This document shows, piece by piece, positions 1 to 9,246 of a stretch of 34,070 nt of DNA (the first letter of the stretch is position 1; each line of letters opens with the position of its first letter). The translations under genes were made by a program, and so were the position numbers. The notes beneath the pieces are model-generated. The model was not told where the DNA came from and searched no databases. It was given only the letters and a program-made list of their open reading frames with translations. Source of the DNA: Candidatus Nitrosocosmicus sp. (GTDB taxonomy: Archaea > Thermoproteota > Nitrososphaeria > Nitrososphaerales > Nitrososphaeraceae); NCBI GenBank assembly GCA_029194465.1, contig JARFXS010000033.1, forward strand, positions 1 through 34,070. Direction: 5' to 3'.

Positions 1-601
1 TTAATCAACTATATCAAAGAATAATTAGTAAGAAAATCAATTACGATTAAAAACCTTTTTTGGTTTATATTGCTACTATACCAGTTAAATCATATTCTCA
101 ATTCGTTCATAAGTAGACATTACCAATACAAGACCACCACGAATAGTGGAATGCCAATTTCCTCGAGAAATATCGTAAATGCACGAGACCATGAGATCCA
201 TAATAGAAATAATTTAATTTCAAATTCGACAAAAGCAAATTAGAGTTTTGAATTTTATCAAGAAGGTCACAAATACTTTAGATGAATATTTTATTTACAA
301 CATGGTATCTTGGGGTATTGAGGAATGAAATCGAAAGGTGTCATATCATCTAGATGATGCTTGCCTCGAACCAAAGTCAAAAGACTCATGGTAATATGGC
401 ATTTAATAAACGATTCTAAAATACCACCTTATTTTAGACGACCAAGAAATTTTCAGCTTGTATCTAGTTCATACTAAAAATGTTAACCTGATATGATGAG
501 ATGCTCTCATAGTATACTATTCACATCAAGTATAACTCAAATGCATCTGGGGGAGGCATCTTATTCCCCCTCTTAGAGATCTTTAGGTCAGTGATATTAA
601 A
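1..601. other. Region without an intact gene; possible remnants
   Basis: No complete gene is seen. On the minus strand 201..85 is a 38-codon open frame starting ATG and ending TAA (starts MDLMVSCIYDISRGN, ends TYERIENMI) that reads like the C-terminal end of a protein. Further upstream on the same strand, around 300-380, another frame reads RGKHHLDDMTPFDFIPQYP before a stop. These could be pieces of one decayed gene, but the family is not recognised. Positions 549-554 (GGGGGA) and 565-570 (TCCCCC) form a 6-bp hairpin about 30 bases beyond the stop of the minus-strand gene ending at 602, a possible 3' end structure. Confidence 0.3.
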
Positions 602-889
602 TTAGTAGAGTACACCTTCATTAGTTCGTCTTAAATGTTCATCAATTCCATTCATTGTAATTTTATATTCTGTATCCCCTATTCTGGAAACAAACCCTCC
701 TACTATCAGATTTTCAATGGCTATGTCAAAATTTGAAGAGCTCAGCGTGTCTGTCAATATTTCCCGCAATTCACTATCACTTGTCACGGGAGTTTGTTGG
801 TTTGATAATGTAAATAATTTTTCTAATATTTTATTCTCGATATTAGGTATTGATGAGTGGTTATTCACAGGATTTTCAGCCTTATCCAT
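602..889 (-). CDS. Small winged-helix-like protein (95 aa)
   Basis: The 95-residue protein has the layout of a small winged helix domain. There are three helices at about residues 18-30, 38-50 and 54-67, followed by a beta wing ending in the pattern YKITMNGIDEHL (about residues 75-86). This 'YxIT..G...L' ending is common in archaeal winged-helix regulators. No membrane segment or metal-binding residues are visible. It stands alone, divergent from the Nudix gene that starts at 1120. A role in DNA binding is inferred from the fold pattern only; the specific family and target are unknown. Confidence 0.6.
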   Translation of the reverse strand: MDKAENPVNNHSSIPNIENKILEKLFTLSNQQTPVTSDSELREILTDTLSSSNFDIAIENLIVGGFVSRIGDTEYKITMNGIDEHLRRTNEGVLY

Positions 890-1119
890 GATTGAACTAG
901 CTTATCTATTCATATAATTGCTTTTAACTACCAAAACAATTTTCATGCTCATTATTACCTAAATTTTGTCTTTTTACCCACCTTGGGTATTAATCTGCAT
1001 TAGGACAAAAGATTTAACCATTTCAAAGGGTTTAACCAGCAGGTTTTGCTCATAGAAATTTTATCTTAATGATACCTACTTTTTTTGTCAACCATGCACT
1101 TTAATTTGATTAATGTAAT

Positions 1120-1593
1120 TTGATCCGTGTGAACGTAGGAAAACAAAAGCATAAAAATCCAACTCCTACTGTGGATACCATAATTCAAAAAGGATCCAAA
1201 GTCCTTTTGGTAGAAAGAAAAAGGGACCCATTTAGACAGACGATGGTATTGCCTGGTGGTTTTATAAATGAGGGCGAATTGGCAGAAGATGCAGCAATAC
1301 GTGAAGTTAAAGAAGAGACCTCTCTTGATATAGAACTCGAAAATATACTGGGAGTATATTCTGATCCCTCCAGAGACCCAAGGGGTCACATAATGTCTAC
1401 GGTATTTATTGGAAAGATATCTGATAAGAGTGATAAGAAAGAGCCTATTGCAGGAGACGACGCAGCCACAACAAAGTGGGTTGATCTTGCATCCATAGAA
1501 GAAGAAAACATGGGGTTTGATCATAAGAAAATTCTAATGGATTACAAGGAATGGAAACAGTCCAGTCAAACCTATTGGTCATCAAAAAAATAA
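1120..1593 (+). CDS. Nudix hydrolase, ADP-ribose pyrophosphatase type
   Basis: The Nudix box is present: G47, then E53, R61-E62-V63, E65-E66, matching Gx5Ex7REUxEE, with Ser instead of Gly at the usual GU position (S68). LPGG (residues 44-47) precedes it, and VYSDPSRDPRGH (about 79-90) follows. That second motif is typical of archaeal Nudix enzymes that hydrolyse ADP-ribose and related nucleoside diphosphate derivatives to a nucleoside monophosphate plus a phosphorylated moiety, using divalent metal bound by the box glutamates. The start is a TTG at 1120; an in-frame GTG at 1129 is an alternative. At 157 residues it has normal family length. It is probably a cytosolic housekeeping or nucleotide-cleaning enzyme. 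Substrate is inferred from motif similarity. Confidence 0.85.
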   Translation: MIRVNVGKQKHKNPTPTVDTIIQKGSKVLLVERKRDPFRQTMVLPGGFINEGELAEDAAIREVKEETSLDIELENILGVYSDPSRDPRGHIMSTVFIGKISDKSDKKEPIAGDDAATTKWVDLASIEEENMGFDHKKILMDYKEWKQSSQTYWSSKK

Positions 1594-2113
1594 GATAAAG
1601 GTTGATTTCATAGAGGAACCTAATAAATATGTCATCATCTAGCATTATAACCAAGATTTTAGAGCCCTTTGAAATTTTAAAAAAGGTAGTTTAGTCGGTC
1701 TTGCAAACGCCTTATGTTATTGATTCATCATAATCTTTATTTTTCAAATTCAAGCATTCATAAAAAACCCCGATGAATAAGGAATATCTTTTCTTGGATA
1801 TAGATGAAAACTTTGTAACAATATTTAGGTGCTAATATGACCAACTAATCGAGTTGATATAAATAAGAGACTTTTGTGATATGTTGGCCATTTCTTAATA
1901 AAATTGCAAGTATTCTAAAAAAGATTGTGGATAAATCAAACTTAGTAACAAGTTGATGATAAAGGTTTTGCAAATCCTATTTTATGAATCAATTCAGTGA
2001 GCCCATCAATCAAATTTAGGAATTTGAGAATAGAAAATTTAGTTACGGAGTCATAAGTTTCTTTCAATAATTCTAAATATCTTTTCGTATCATTTTGATA
2101 TCGTTTTCATCAA
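1594..2113. other. Intergenic, nothing recognised
   Basis: AT-rich spacer between the convergent Nudix gene and the polymerase gene. No reading frame, hairpin or repeat that I can support was seen. Confidence 0.5.
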
Positions 2114-4411
2114 TTAGTTCAGTTGGTATTGCCCACTTTCCAGAAAATTCTCATGATAAAAATTCGTAATTATGTATTTAATTTCTTCTCCAGCATTCAA
2201 GGATTTCCCATTGTTAGCTAGTTGTTTTAAAACGCAGTTTTCAATTGTATTTCTATCTGCATACTCATTACTTGCTTTTGACATCCTTTTGGTAAATATC
2301 AGATCGGTGTATGAAATTTTTTTAGTGCATATTAAATTTATATATTTTTTATATACACTCTCTAAAATTGGCAAACATTTAGTGATTTCATGAATGTTTC
2401 CATAGGCAGACATTATTTTCATTAACTCCTCTTGAAAATAGACAAAGAGTTCAGGAGTATCATGTCTTCTTGTTTCAATCCCCCTCATCTTTATGGTCCC
2501 ATCTTCAAAAACACCAAAGTATCTATTTAGGGCGGGTAAGTCAGGATTGATCTTAGATGAATCGAAAACGATCCATTTGTACACTCCTTCAAAAGATATG
2601 GAAAAACCTGTTTGTTCCTCTATATCTTTTTTTAAATTAATATATCGGTGTGCAGAATCGGCTACCGATAATGAATATTCTATATTATCTATTTTACTTA
2701 TCCAGATGGAGTCCACAATACCATGAATTACATCAAATCCGTGTTTCTCTGCTATTTCAGACGTTTTGATCAGTATATCTCTAGCAAAGGCACATACAGT
2801 GATGTGAGCATCTATCCTACCAAACTTTGAGTTACTGAATCCAAGATATCCAAAGGAAGTAACTAGGATCCATTTTAAAGCAGTTTGTCTGTTGTCATAA
2901 CAATTTTTTAAATACTCATCATTCTTAGATATACACAGATTTTTTCTTTTTTTGTATTCTAATCGTCTATCTAGAACTGTTTTAAGAGATAAAGGTACTA
3001 TTCCTATCCTTTTTTTGCACAAGTGATAAAGATGTTCAAGCTCTGGCACTTTGTTATCCTTTGCGGATTTACAGCATGCACAATTGATTGTGTCTGAAGA
3101 AATATTTTTCCTTAGCATGATATTTGGATAAAGAGATATAAAATCAAATTCTGCTACATTGTTATATGCTCCAGGTTTGGACTCAAAGACAAAGCCACCT
3201 TTATCCACCTTTAATAAATCAGAAAATGACTTGAAGATTTCCGAAGTTATAGGCTTCCAGGGTATCAATATATTCTTTTTATGAGCATTATAAAAATACA
3301 AACTGCTTAGACACTTTCCTATAGTAGATCTTGATGCTAGTTGCAATGGAATTCTGCAAACTCGGGATAATTCTGCTAATCCCTCCAATCCATTGTCCTT
3401 GTAAATAAATGAATTGTTAACGTCGATGTGAATTCGGCCGTATAAAAAAAACGGTCGTGGTTTGAAATACACTTTTCCGTAAGAGATGTACGATGTTGAG
3501 GACAAGTCATTAGATCCGATACTATTATTTGAAAACAACTTATTTTTATTTAGTAAATATTCTATGTTTGATTCGCGATTCAAATTTATCAATAATTGAT
3601 TCTCAATCTTGTTGGCCTTGGCTCTGTGAACTAGATGTGGAAACAAAAATTGGTCTCCACCTTTAGTTATAATAATATCAGGATCTATTCTATTAATTTC
3701 ATAAGCGAATTCCAATATTGTTTCAAGTTCATTTTCTTCAGATATCGAAAAGTCTTCCTTGATCACGTTATCCTTTTCAAAAGAGATAACCTTTATCTTT
3801 AGAATCCTGTTTTCTAAATCATTTCTTATTGATTTTCTCTCCGAAATTAATTCAAATGATAGAAATTTAAAATTTGGAACAATATACTCAAATGAGTCAA
3901 TATCATCAGTCTTATCGTTAACTACTTGATATATGTTAGTTTGTACTGATTCCGTGGATCTTATTTCTTCTATGTTGTATAATCCAAGTGGATAGAGATC
4001 CTTTTCGTATAAGAAAGACTGTTCAGGCGATATATCTACGTTGTATAGTCGATAGTGTCCAAATCTAATAGAAAGTTTTTCAATTCGTTTTGCTAAATTT
4101 AATACCTGTGTTGAATCGGACAAAGTTAGTCTCAGAGTTACATTCCTTTTATGATTATCAACAATAACGGAAGAAGGATGCTCAAATTTGTATTCAAATT
4201 GATATTCCTTAATTGAGGAAGAAATTTTTCTATTCCTTACCAAGTCTGCTAGATCAGATTTTCGATCTGACGTTACATAAATTGAAGGAGACCATAAATA
4301 CTCTAGTCTTTTTACATTACCCTTTCTTTCTTTTATCCATAAAATCATTCTATCTTTTTGATGATATATGTCAAACAGCCAACCATTCATGGTTATCAGC
4401 AAGTCAACCAT
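2114..4411 (-). CDS. polB2: Family-B DNA polymerase, PolB2 class
   Basis: A 765-residue family-B polymerase. Palm motif A reads DFISLYPNIM with Asp423. The motif B region begins at Lys513 (KWILVTSFGYLGF). Motif C is HGIVDS with Asp567, so the catalytic Asp is kept while the first Asp of the usual YGDTDS is Ile. The exonuclease region is degenerate: the ExoI site is LSFELIS with Glu187 where DIE is expected, and the ExoII region is TKGGDQFLFPHL (around residue 253) without the usual Asn and Asp. A Cys cluster (CACC) follows motif A. The C-terminal thumb has the expected GIETRRHDTPE and KRMSKASNEY patterns. These alterations are characteristic of archaeal PolB2 (Dpo2 of Sulfolobales), which lacks proofreading and has been linked to damage tolerance. 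The gene is intact and overlaps a small upstream ORF by 8 bases. Polymerase activity cannot be decided from sequence. Confidence 0.88.
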   Translation of the reverse strand: MVDLLITMNGWLFDIYHQKDRMILWIKERKGNVKRLEYLWSPSIYVTSDRKSDLADLVRNRKISSSIKEYQFEYKFEHPSSVIVDNHKRNVTLRLTLSDSTQVLNLAKRIEKLSIRFGHYRLYNVDISPEQSFLYEKDLYPLGLYNIEEIRSTESVQTNIYQVVNDKTDDIDSFEYIVPNFKFLSFELISERKSIRNDLENRILKIKVISFEKDNVIKEDFSISEENELETILEFAYEINRIDPDIIITKGGDQFLFPHLVHRAKANKIENQLLINLNRESNIEYLLNKNKLFSNNSIGSNDLSSTSYISYGKVYFKPRPFFLYGRIHIDVNNSFIYKDNGLEGLAELSRVCRIPLQLASRSTIGKCLSSLYFYNAHKKNILIPWKPITSEIFKSFSDLLKVDKGGFVFESKPGAYNNVAEFDFISLYPNIMLRKNISSDTINCACCKSAKDNKVPELEHLYHLCKKRIGIVPLSLKTVLDRRLEYKKRKNLCISKNDEYLKNCYDNRQTALKWILVTSFGYLGFSNSKFGRIDAHITVCAFARDILIKTSEIAEKHGFDVIHGIVDSIWISKIDNIEYSLSVADSAHRYINLKKDIEEQTGFSISFEGVYKWIVFDSSKINPDLPALNRYFGVFEDGTIKMRGIETRRHDTPELFVYFQEELMKIMSAYGNIHEITKCLPILESVYKKYINLICTKKISYTDLIFTKRMSKASNEYADRNTIENCVLKQLANNGKSLNAGEEIKYIITNFYHENFLESGQYQLN

Positions 4412-4586
4412 AAATCGATGAGGCTAATAGAAAAATTTGAATATACTTAATCAAATTAGATTGTATTTGACGATGCAAGTGTTGATCCAGGCCTAACGAA
4501 ATAATCTTACCCAAATAGGAATAGAATTCTATTTTACTATTTGGATGATCATACAAATGAGAAGATATGGTTGAGATTATCGCCAT
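4404..4586 (-). CDS. Possible 60-aa leader ORF overlapping polB2
   Basis: A 60-codon ATG-started frame ends in TGA inside the first codons of polB2 (8-base overlap), an arrangement that would allow translational coupling. A TATA-like stretch (GATATAAACA on the minus strand, about 4605-4614) lies 20-30 bases upstream of its ATG, compatible with a leaderless transcript. The peptide is hydrophobic and helical near the C terminus (IQIFLLASSIYG) with no recognised domain. It could be a real partner gene, a leader peptide or a chance frame. Confidence 0.33.
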   Translation of the reverse strand: MAIISTISSHLYDHPNSKIEFYSYLGKIISLGLDQHLHRQIQSNLIKYIQIFLLASSIYG

Positions 4587-4616
4587 ATTGATAAATGTTA
4601 GAACATGTTTATATCT

Positions 4617-4651
4617 ATTACGCTATGTATACTATAATTACGCTATGTATA
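4617..4651. promoter_or_regulatory. Direct repeat upstream of polB2, possible operator
   Basis: The 15-mer ATTACGCTATGTATA occurs at 4617-4631 and again at 4637-4651, a spacing of 20 bases (about two helical turns). It lies just upstream of the TATA-like box of the polB2 transcription unit. Phased direct repeats at such a position suggest a regulator binding site, but no protein can be assigned. Confidence 0.4.
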
Positions 4652-4775
4652 ATTAATTACCAGTAGTGGGTAATCATATCCGGTCAAATACCAACACATT
4701 CCTGGTTTGATGAATCAGATTTAATCGACCTTCCAAGATAAGATTATGTGTCAATTGAACCCAAAATTTATCATC

Positions 4776-4975
4776 TCTAGGAATTGGGAGATAGGACTAA
4801 GACATTCTATGCTATCTCAAGACCATTATCAGCTTAAACAAGCATGCAATCTTTCATAAATGGAACGGTTTGAAATATAATTCTGCCAGAAATTAATTTC
4901 AAGAATATATTTTATAGTAATTCTCTCATTATTGGTGTTCCCTCTCACAATCAGGACAAATTAAGGGTTTATGTT
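4776..4975 (+). repeat. Dispersed non-coding element, copy A
   Basis: This segment resembles 11394-11603 in several blocks in the same order. They are a TAGGnATTGGG block, a stem ending ATCTCAAGACC followed by TTAT and GCTT, a CATAAA/TATAAA block, CTCATTATTG, and AAATTAAGG followed by ATGTTT. Here GAGATAG (4788-4794) can pair with CTATCTC (4812-4818). No open frame runs through it. It could be a structured RNA or a decayed miniature element. Boundaries are approximate. Confidence 0.45.
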
Positions 4976-5296
4976 TCTTCAATATGAAAGGTTACCAACG
5001 ATATAATCAGGAGCAGCTACATATCCCTAGATTTAGAACTTAAATTGAAATGTGACATATAGAATTCAGAGATAGCAATGACAAGATGTTTCAGTCATTC
5101 GTGGAAGCTATCTTATTTTAAGGCTTTATCGTATGAAGGGATTAACAGTATTAGTCGTAGCGAAGATAAATAAATGAATACCTTTTAATTTTATGATATA
5201 ACAAGTTGTACTTCATGATTTATGCTTAATACTTGAAAGAAATCGTATAAAGATGATTTCAAAAAAAGGTCAAATTCAATAAATGTATAGGTGTAT

Positions 5297-5638
5297 TTAT
5301 TTTCCAAAATACGCCTTAACATTTGGTTGGAATAGATAGTATATGATAATACCATTGATTATTACGGGGATAACTGCGCCAACATTTCCCACGATAATTG
5401 ATCCAAGGCCGGAGATAAATGCTATTACAGTAACTATTAAAGTTATGATCCAAGCCCATTTTAGTCCCTTCCATAATCCATAGGCAACACCAAAATATGC
5501 TAAGCCGATTATTATGAGAGCTGCACCTAGGATTGGTATTATGGCAACTAGGGCAATCCCGCCTACTAAAGAACCTATACCTCCAAGAATAGCAAGTATA
5601 GCGATTATTGTAACACCTAAAGGTCTATTGTTTTGCAT
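5297..5638 (-). CDS. Small four-helix membrane protein (113 aa)
   Basis: A 113-residue protein that is almost entirely hydrophobic, with about four transmembrane segments near residues 8-30, 31-53, 57-78 and 80-102. It begins with RPLGVTIIAILAILGG and ends with YLFQPNVKAYFGK. These patterns recur in small archaeal and bacterial membrane proteins of unknown function. A TATA-like GTTTAATAAG lies about 20-30 bases upstream of the ATG on the minus strand, consistent with a short or absent leader. Location in the cytoplasmic membrane is clear; function is unknown. Confidence 0.75.
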   Translation of the reverse strand: MQNNRPLGVTIIAILAILGGIGSLVGGIALVAIIPILGAALIIIGLAYFGVAYGLWKGLKWAWIITLIVTVIAFISGLGSIIVGNVGAVIPVIINGIIIYYLFQPNVKAYFGK

Positions 5639-6343
5639 TTACTTTGTTTAATGACATTAACTTATTAAACTTACATCAAAATAGAGTAATTTCTTTTAAT
5701 ACTAGTATTTTATTCAATGAATTATATATTTAATTCGTGGATTTTGAGATATATTCCAGATAGAACGTTTTATGGTTTCCATCATTTTTCGGTCAGATTA
5801 ATAACTGATTAAGTGACTGTGCTTAAATAATGTAGACCTCTTGGGATAAACAAGTAGGCAAACATGGTATTGTGATTGTATTCCATAAAACAACCAATGC
5901 ATCTAAATTTATCGATATTGATATTAGTATCTGTGCTTAGTTTAAGGAAAAGTTTAGAACCCTGACGCTGAGAATTGTATTGGAGATATTTTATTTGCGT
6001 AAAAGGGTACTAATTCTCAGATTTTCGATGATGAGGATCGTTATTGTTGAATCTCAAGAGACTTCATTCTGAGACATACAGCATGCTATCTCCCATATTA
6101 TCTTTAGATGAGATGGTTTTATTTTCATAGAAAATGCGGACCAGCTAATCCAACACCGACATAATGTAAGTTAGGTAACCACAAACACCATATCTTATGA
6201 ACATAATTTTACTAATAGACATTAAGTATTTACTGCCAGGACTCTGCTTTATCCGAAGTATAGCGCTGAACACCAATTGTTGATATCGATGGAACCTTAA
6301 GATGGATAATATATCAGTAGGTCAAAATTGAACCCAGAATTAA

Positions 6344-6538
6344 GATCTTGATGGCCATATCAATAGCATTGTTGAAATGACCAAGTCTGAAAACTTATGG
6401 AGAGTCGATACGGTCTTGCCTGCCACGATGTTTGGTAAGAAGAGTTCATTAGAAAATTGGTTCTTCAATTGTGATCAAATTTCATTACCGTGCGCTGACA
6501 TGAAATACAATTACTGTAATTGCAGACGGGGAATTTAA
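6344..6538 (+). CDS. Small Cys-containing ORF or gene remnant
   Basis: The frame is open from 6344 to the TAA at 6536-6538. The first ATG is at 6377, giving 53 residues that begin MTKSENLWRVDTVLPATMFG and contain four cysteines in the C-terminal half (positions 32, 39, 47, 49). The composition is protein-like rather than the low-complexity translation expected of AT-rich spacer. No family is recognised. It may be the surviving piece of a longer gene in the gene-poor stretch. Confidence 0.3.
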   Translation, partial: DLDGHINSIVEMTKSENLWRVDTVLPATMFGKKSSLENWFFNCDQISLPCADMKYNYCNCRRGI

Positions 6539-7195
6539 GTATGGACAAAGTCTTGATTCAAATTACATTGATTCCCCAAACAAGTATCCTAATATGCATA
6601 ATAGCAATAAAGATAAGATATACCCTTCACTATCATCATGAATATTAGAATCTTTGAGAATACGTCAGATGGTAATTAGCTGTCAAATTCCCTTTCCCAA
6701 AAAAATGCATTTTTTCCTGAGGAATTCTAAAATTTGTAAGGTCCTCTAACCTAGGGAGACTATTAGTCACAGAATTACATATTCAACGAACTATCGATTG
6801 ACTTTCTAATTGCCTACAGATTCTTACGGACTGGGCTTGTTGGCGTTTGAAAAAAAGTTTAGTTCAGACAATGACGATGGATTAACCAGTAAGTAAACGA
6901 AAATTCGCATTCTTGAAACAAAAATCTTATTGGCATAAGATTCGATGTGATGATTTGTCAGAGGAAAAAGATAGCAGAGTCCATACTGGTATTAGGTAGG
7001 GATTCCCCTAAGAGACCCAATTTTTAGAAATAAGATAATTGAACTTTGATATGACAACTAGGTCTATTCTCGAGTGTTCTTGGAGTCACCTTTTATACTT
7101 ACGATTGTTCAAATACTAGGCAAACTAGGATCATAAACAGTAATTATTATTATTGCCAGGTAAATACTAGACGCCAATATTATTGATTCCACATC

Positions 7196-7203
7196 TTTTT
7201 ATA
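7196..7203 (+). promoter_or_regulatory. TATA box of the secreted protein gene at 7225
   Basis: TTTTTATA lies about 22-29 bases before the ATG at 7225. This is the distance expected for an archaeal TATA box serving a leaderless transcript. No Shine-Dalgarno sequence precedes the ATG. Confidence 0.5.
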
Positions 7204-7224
7204 GTTTGATATACATTTGACGCT

Positions 7225-7491
7225 ATGAACTTCGGCTTAATCTTATTGCCCATATTCGTCATATCTGTAGTGCAAGTCGCTCATGCTCAGAGTCTGACTG
7301 ATTCAATAAATAATGCAGTGACTAATGACATAAAGAACACATTTGACACGATAGATAGTACTTCCAATGGTACAAGTAATTCTCCTTCTGGAAATGATAC
7401 AGGATCCCAATCTACTACTACCACTACTACTACTAGCGGTCCTGGAAATTCCAATTCTACTACTACGACAATGAAAACTAACAGTCAGTAG
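7225..7491 (+). CDS. Small secreted Thr/Ser/Asn-rich protein
   Basis: The 88-residue product starts with a Sec-type signal peptide (MNFGLILLPIFVISVVQVAHA, cleavage likely after residue 21 at AHA-Q). The mature part is about 67 residues rich in Thr, Ser, Asn and Gly, including a run of seven Thr and NST/NDT-type sequons. Such tails are typical of glycosylated, disordered surface proteins in archaea. There are no cysteines and no domain. It stands alone with its own TATA box. Function is unknown; an exported or cell-surface location is well supported. Confidence 0.7.
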   Translation: MNFGLILLPIFVISVVQVAHAQSLTDSINNAVTNDIKNTFDTIDSTSNGTSNSPSGNDTGSQSTTTTTTTSGPGNSNSTTTTMKTNSQ

Positions 7492-8222
7492 TAGATTGAA
7501 AATTATTTGTAATTATTGTTGTATTTTTGGATATAGACTCTATTCATGATACTTTTATTTTTGGAGAATAATTTCCGATCTACAATGCACTATTCCTATG
7601 AAAACCCAAACTTATTTGAATATGAATAAACACGTTTAAAGGCATTTCAAAATAACAAGTCATATTCCTGACTGAGAGTGGTTTGATCTTAATGGTTAAG
7701 AGTTCAAGAACATTTTATCAAAATTAGTAGCCTAACATCATTCAAAAAGCCATTCAGTCTGATTTTTTTATTCTAGTCTTCAATCAAACAACAATGTTGT
7801 ACAATATAGCGCTGAATTAATGAATGTTGTATCGGAATTTACTAGATTATATTCATATTTTTAAATTAATATTTTCATTGTGAGGGCCTGTTAAGTTACT
7901 ATGACATTCCAACTTTTCCATTTTGGCTAATATACGTAGATTTGGTCGAATCAACCAAAATCCTTCTGTAAGTTGAGCTGAAGTCCCAGGGCTTTATAAG
8001 AACGACATATCTGTGATTGAAAAGCATCCAAGGGATCATGGTTCATTTAGCTCAACTTTCCAAGATGCGTGGTAAGAAATAACATACTACCCATCCTCAT
8101 CTAACCTAAAATGATTTTAGTGGCAATTAAGGTTACACTGTTTGATAAATTTGATCCGTTAAATATACTATTACTTGAACCATATAGAGGTATCTTCAAA
8201 TAAGAAAATAAGAAAAAGGCTG
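7492..8222. other. Intergenic with one gene remnant
   Basis: Between the secreted protein gene and the minus-strand gene ending at 8223. Apart from the remnant at 7905-8075, nothing is recognised. Confidence 0.4.
7905..8075 (+). pseudogene. Possible gene remnant with internal TGA
   Basis: One frame runs 57 codons to the TAA at 8073-8075 with a single internal TGA at 7974-7976. Upstream of it reads ANIRRFGRINQNPSVS; downstream reads AEVPGLYKNDISVIEKHPRD and ends SSTFQDAW. The translation looks like real protein on both sides of the stop. There is no good start codon at the upstream end, so it is probably the 3' part of a lost gene. Family unknown. Confidence 0.3.
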
Positions 8223-8762
8223 TCAATTATTTGTAAATAATACTCCGTCATCGAGGTTGATAAATGGTTCTTCAGGATTATGTCCTTTTTGGTTAGTAAA
8301 TTGTTCACAACTTTCTGCTGAGGTAAAATCACCATTCTGTGAAGATGGAGTAAACACAATGCATACAGAATAGGGAGCACCATCCTTGAATAAGCCCTGT
8401 GGAGTTACTATTTGGTTCAACACATAAGTATCAATACCATCATTTTCAGCAGCCTGCATGTTTTGAAAAGGCAAATCTGAAGTTGGAATCACACAGAATG
8501 CTTGGGGATCGTTGGTTGAATCGAGCGTGACGGTCCCCTCATATACACAATAACTGAAAGTCCCTGCTAAATTCTCACTCCATTGTACCGTTGGAGTAAT
8601 CTCTAGTCCCCCGCCGGTTTGAGAATGTCCAGGGGTAATGGAGAGCGGAAACAAGTACAATATGGATGCAATAGATAAAAGAATTATTGAAATTGAGATA
8701 TTATTCATCATCATTTTAGATGAATGCATATATTTAAGAATTCTATGTTCAACATCTATCAA
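8223..8762 (-). CDS. Secreted protein of unknown function
   Basis: The frame codes for 179 residues from the first ATG. The hydrophobic export signal (ISISIILLSIASILYLFPLS, about residues 22-41) suggests that translation may begin at a later ATG (M12 or M17-M19). Cleavage is plausible near GHSQ. The mature domain of about 130 residues has four or more cysteines (in YCVYEG, AFCVIP, SVCIVF and ESCEQF) spaced as if for disulphides. It has a beta-rich look and an acidic C terminus. No homologous family is recognised. An exported location is well supported. Confidence 0.65.
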   Translation of the reverse strand: MIDVEHRILKYMHSSKMMMNNISISIILLSIASILYLFPLSITPGHSQTGGGLEITPTVQWSENLAGTFSYCVYEGTVTLDSTNDPQAFCVIPTSDLPFQNMQAAENDGIDTYVLNQIVTPQGLFKDGAPYSVCIVFTPSSQNGDFTSAESCEQFTNQKGHNPEEPFINLDDGVLFTNN

Positions 8763-9246
8763 TTATTTGTCAAAAATACACGGAGTACAAGGCTTGTCAG
8801 TGGTTTAATAGATGTTACTCCAAGGATTAAAGATGCATCAAGTTTCGTTTCATGCCAGGTTAATTTATTTATGATCTCCTAGTCGAGTTCAATAGATCAT
8901 TTCAGATCCGAATTATATTATCATTTTTAATATATGATAAACCTATATCCTCCGTTAACAGGGCTTAATTCCAGCTAACCGCAATGTAGAGATAGTTTTT
9001 TAAGAGTTTCGTCTACAGCGGAAGAAAGAAACTTACTACGACTGATTCTATAAAAGTCCTTGAGTCTATTTATTGAGACTTTTTTATGGCTAATTATGTT
9101 TTTCATTCTGGCGTTACAATAAAAGTTTCTAGTCACGCACCCTTGGTTTCGACGATGGTTACTTGGATTTATTCTTATCAATGTAGTATTAAACAAAATA
9201 TTATAGATACTTGCCGTTTTACATTTCGACTATCATCTCGCTCCGG
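8763..9246. other. Intergenic, no supported gene
   Basis: A 73-codon frame on the minus strand (9196..8975) is the only open stretch. Its translation (for example DFYRISRSKFLSSAVDETLK near the end) is mildly protein-like but lacks any family signal or promoter, so it is not called. Confidence 0.4.

Larger units (their letters stand above)
5639..7224. other. Long gene-poor stretch
   Basis: About 1.6 kb with no intact gene of normal size. Around 5850-6090 on the plus strand one frame stays open apart from a single TAG and reads like protein (for example GKHGIVIVFHKTTNASKF), so a decayed gene is possible. A second candidate at 6344-6538 is listed separately. The rest shows nothing I can support. 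Confidence 0.35.

Noticed and set aside
1066..1524. 152-codon minus-strand frame
   Set aside because: Shadow of the Nudix hydrolase on the opposite strand; its translation is Cys/Phe/Tyr-rich without domain.
6270..6320. VDIDGTL, resembling a HAD phosphatase motif
   Set aside because: The frame stops within a few codons on both sides and nothing else of the family is visible.
8975..9196. 73-codon minus-strand frame
   Set aside because: Weakly protein-like but no family signal, promoter or neighbour supports it.
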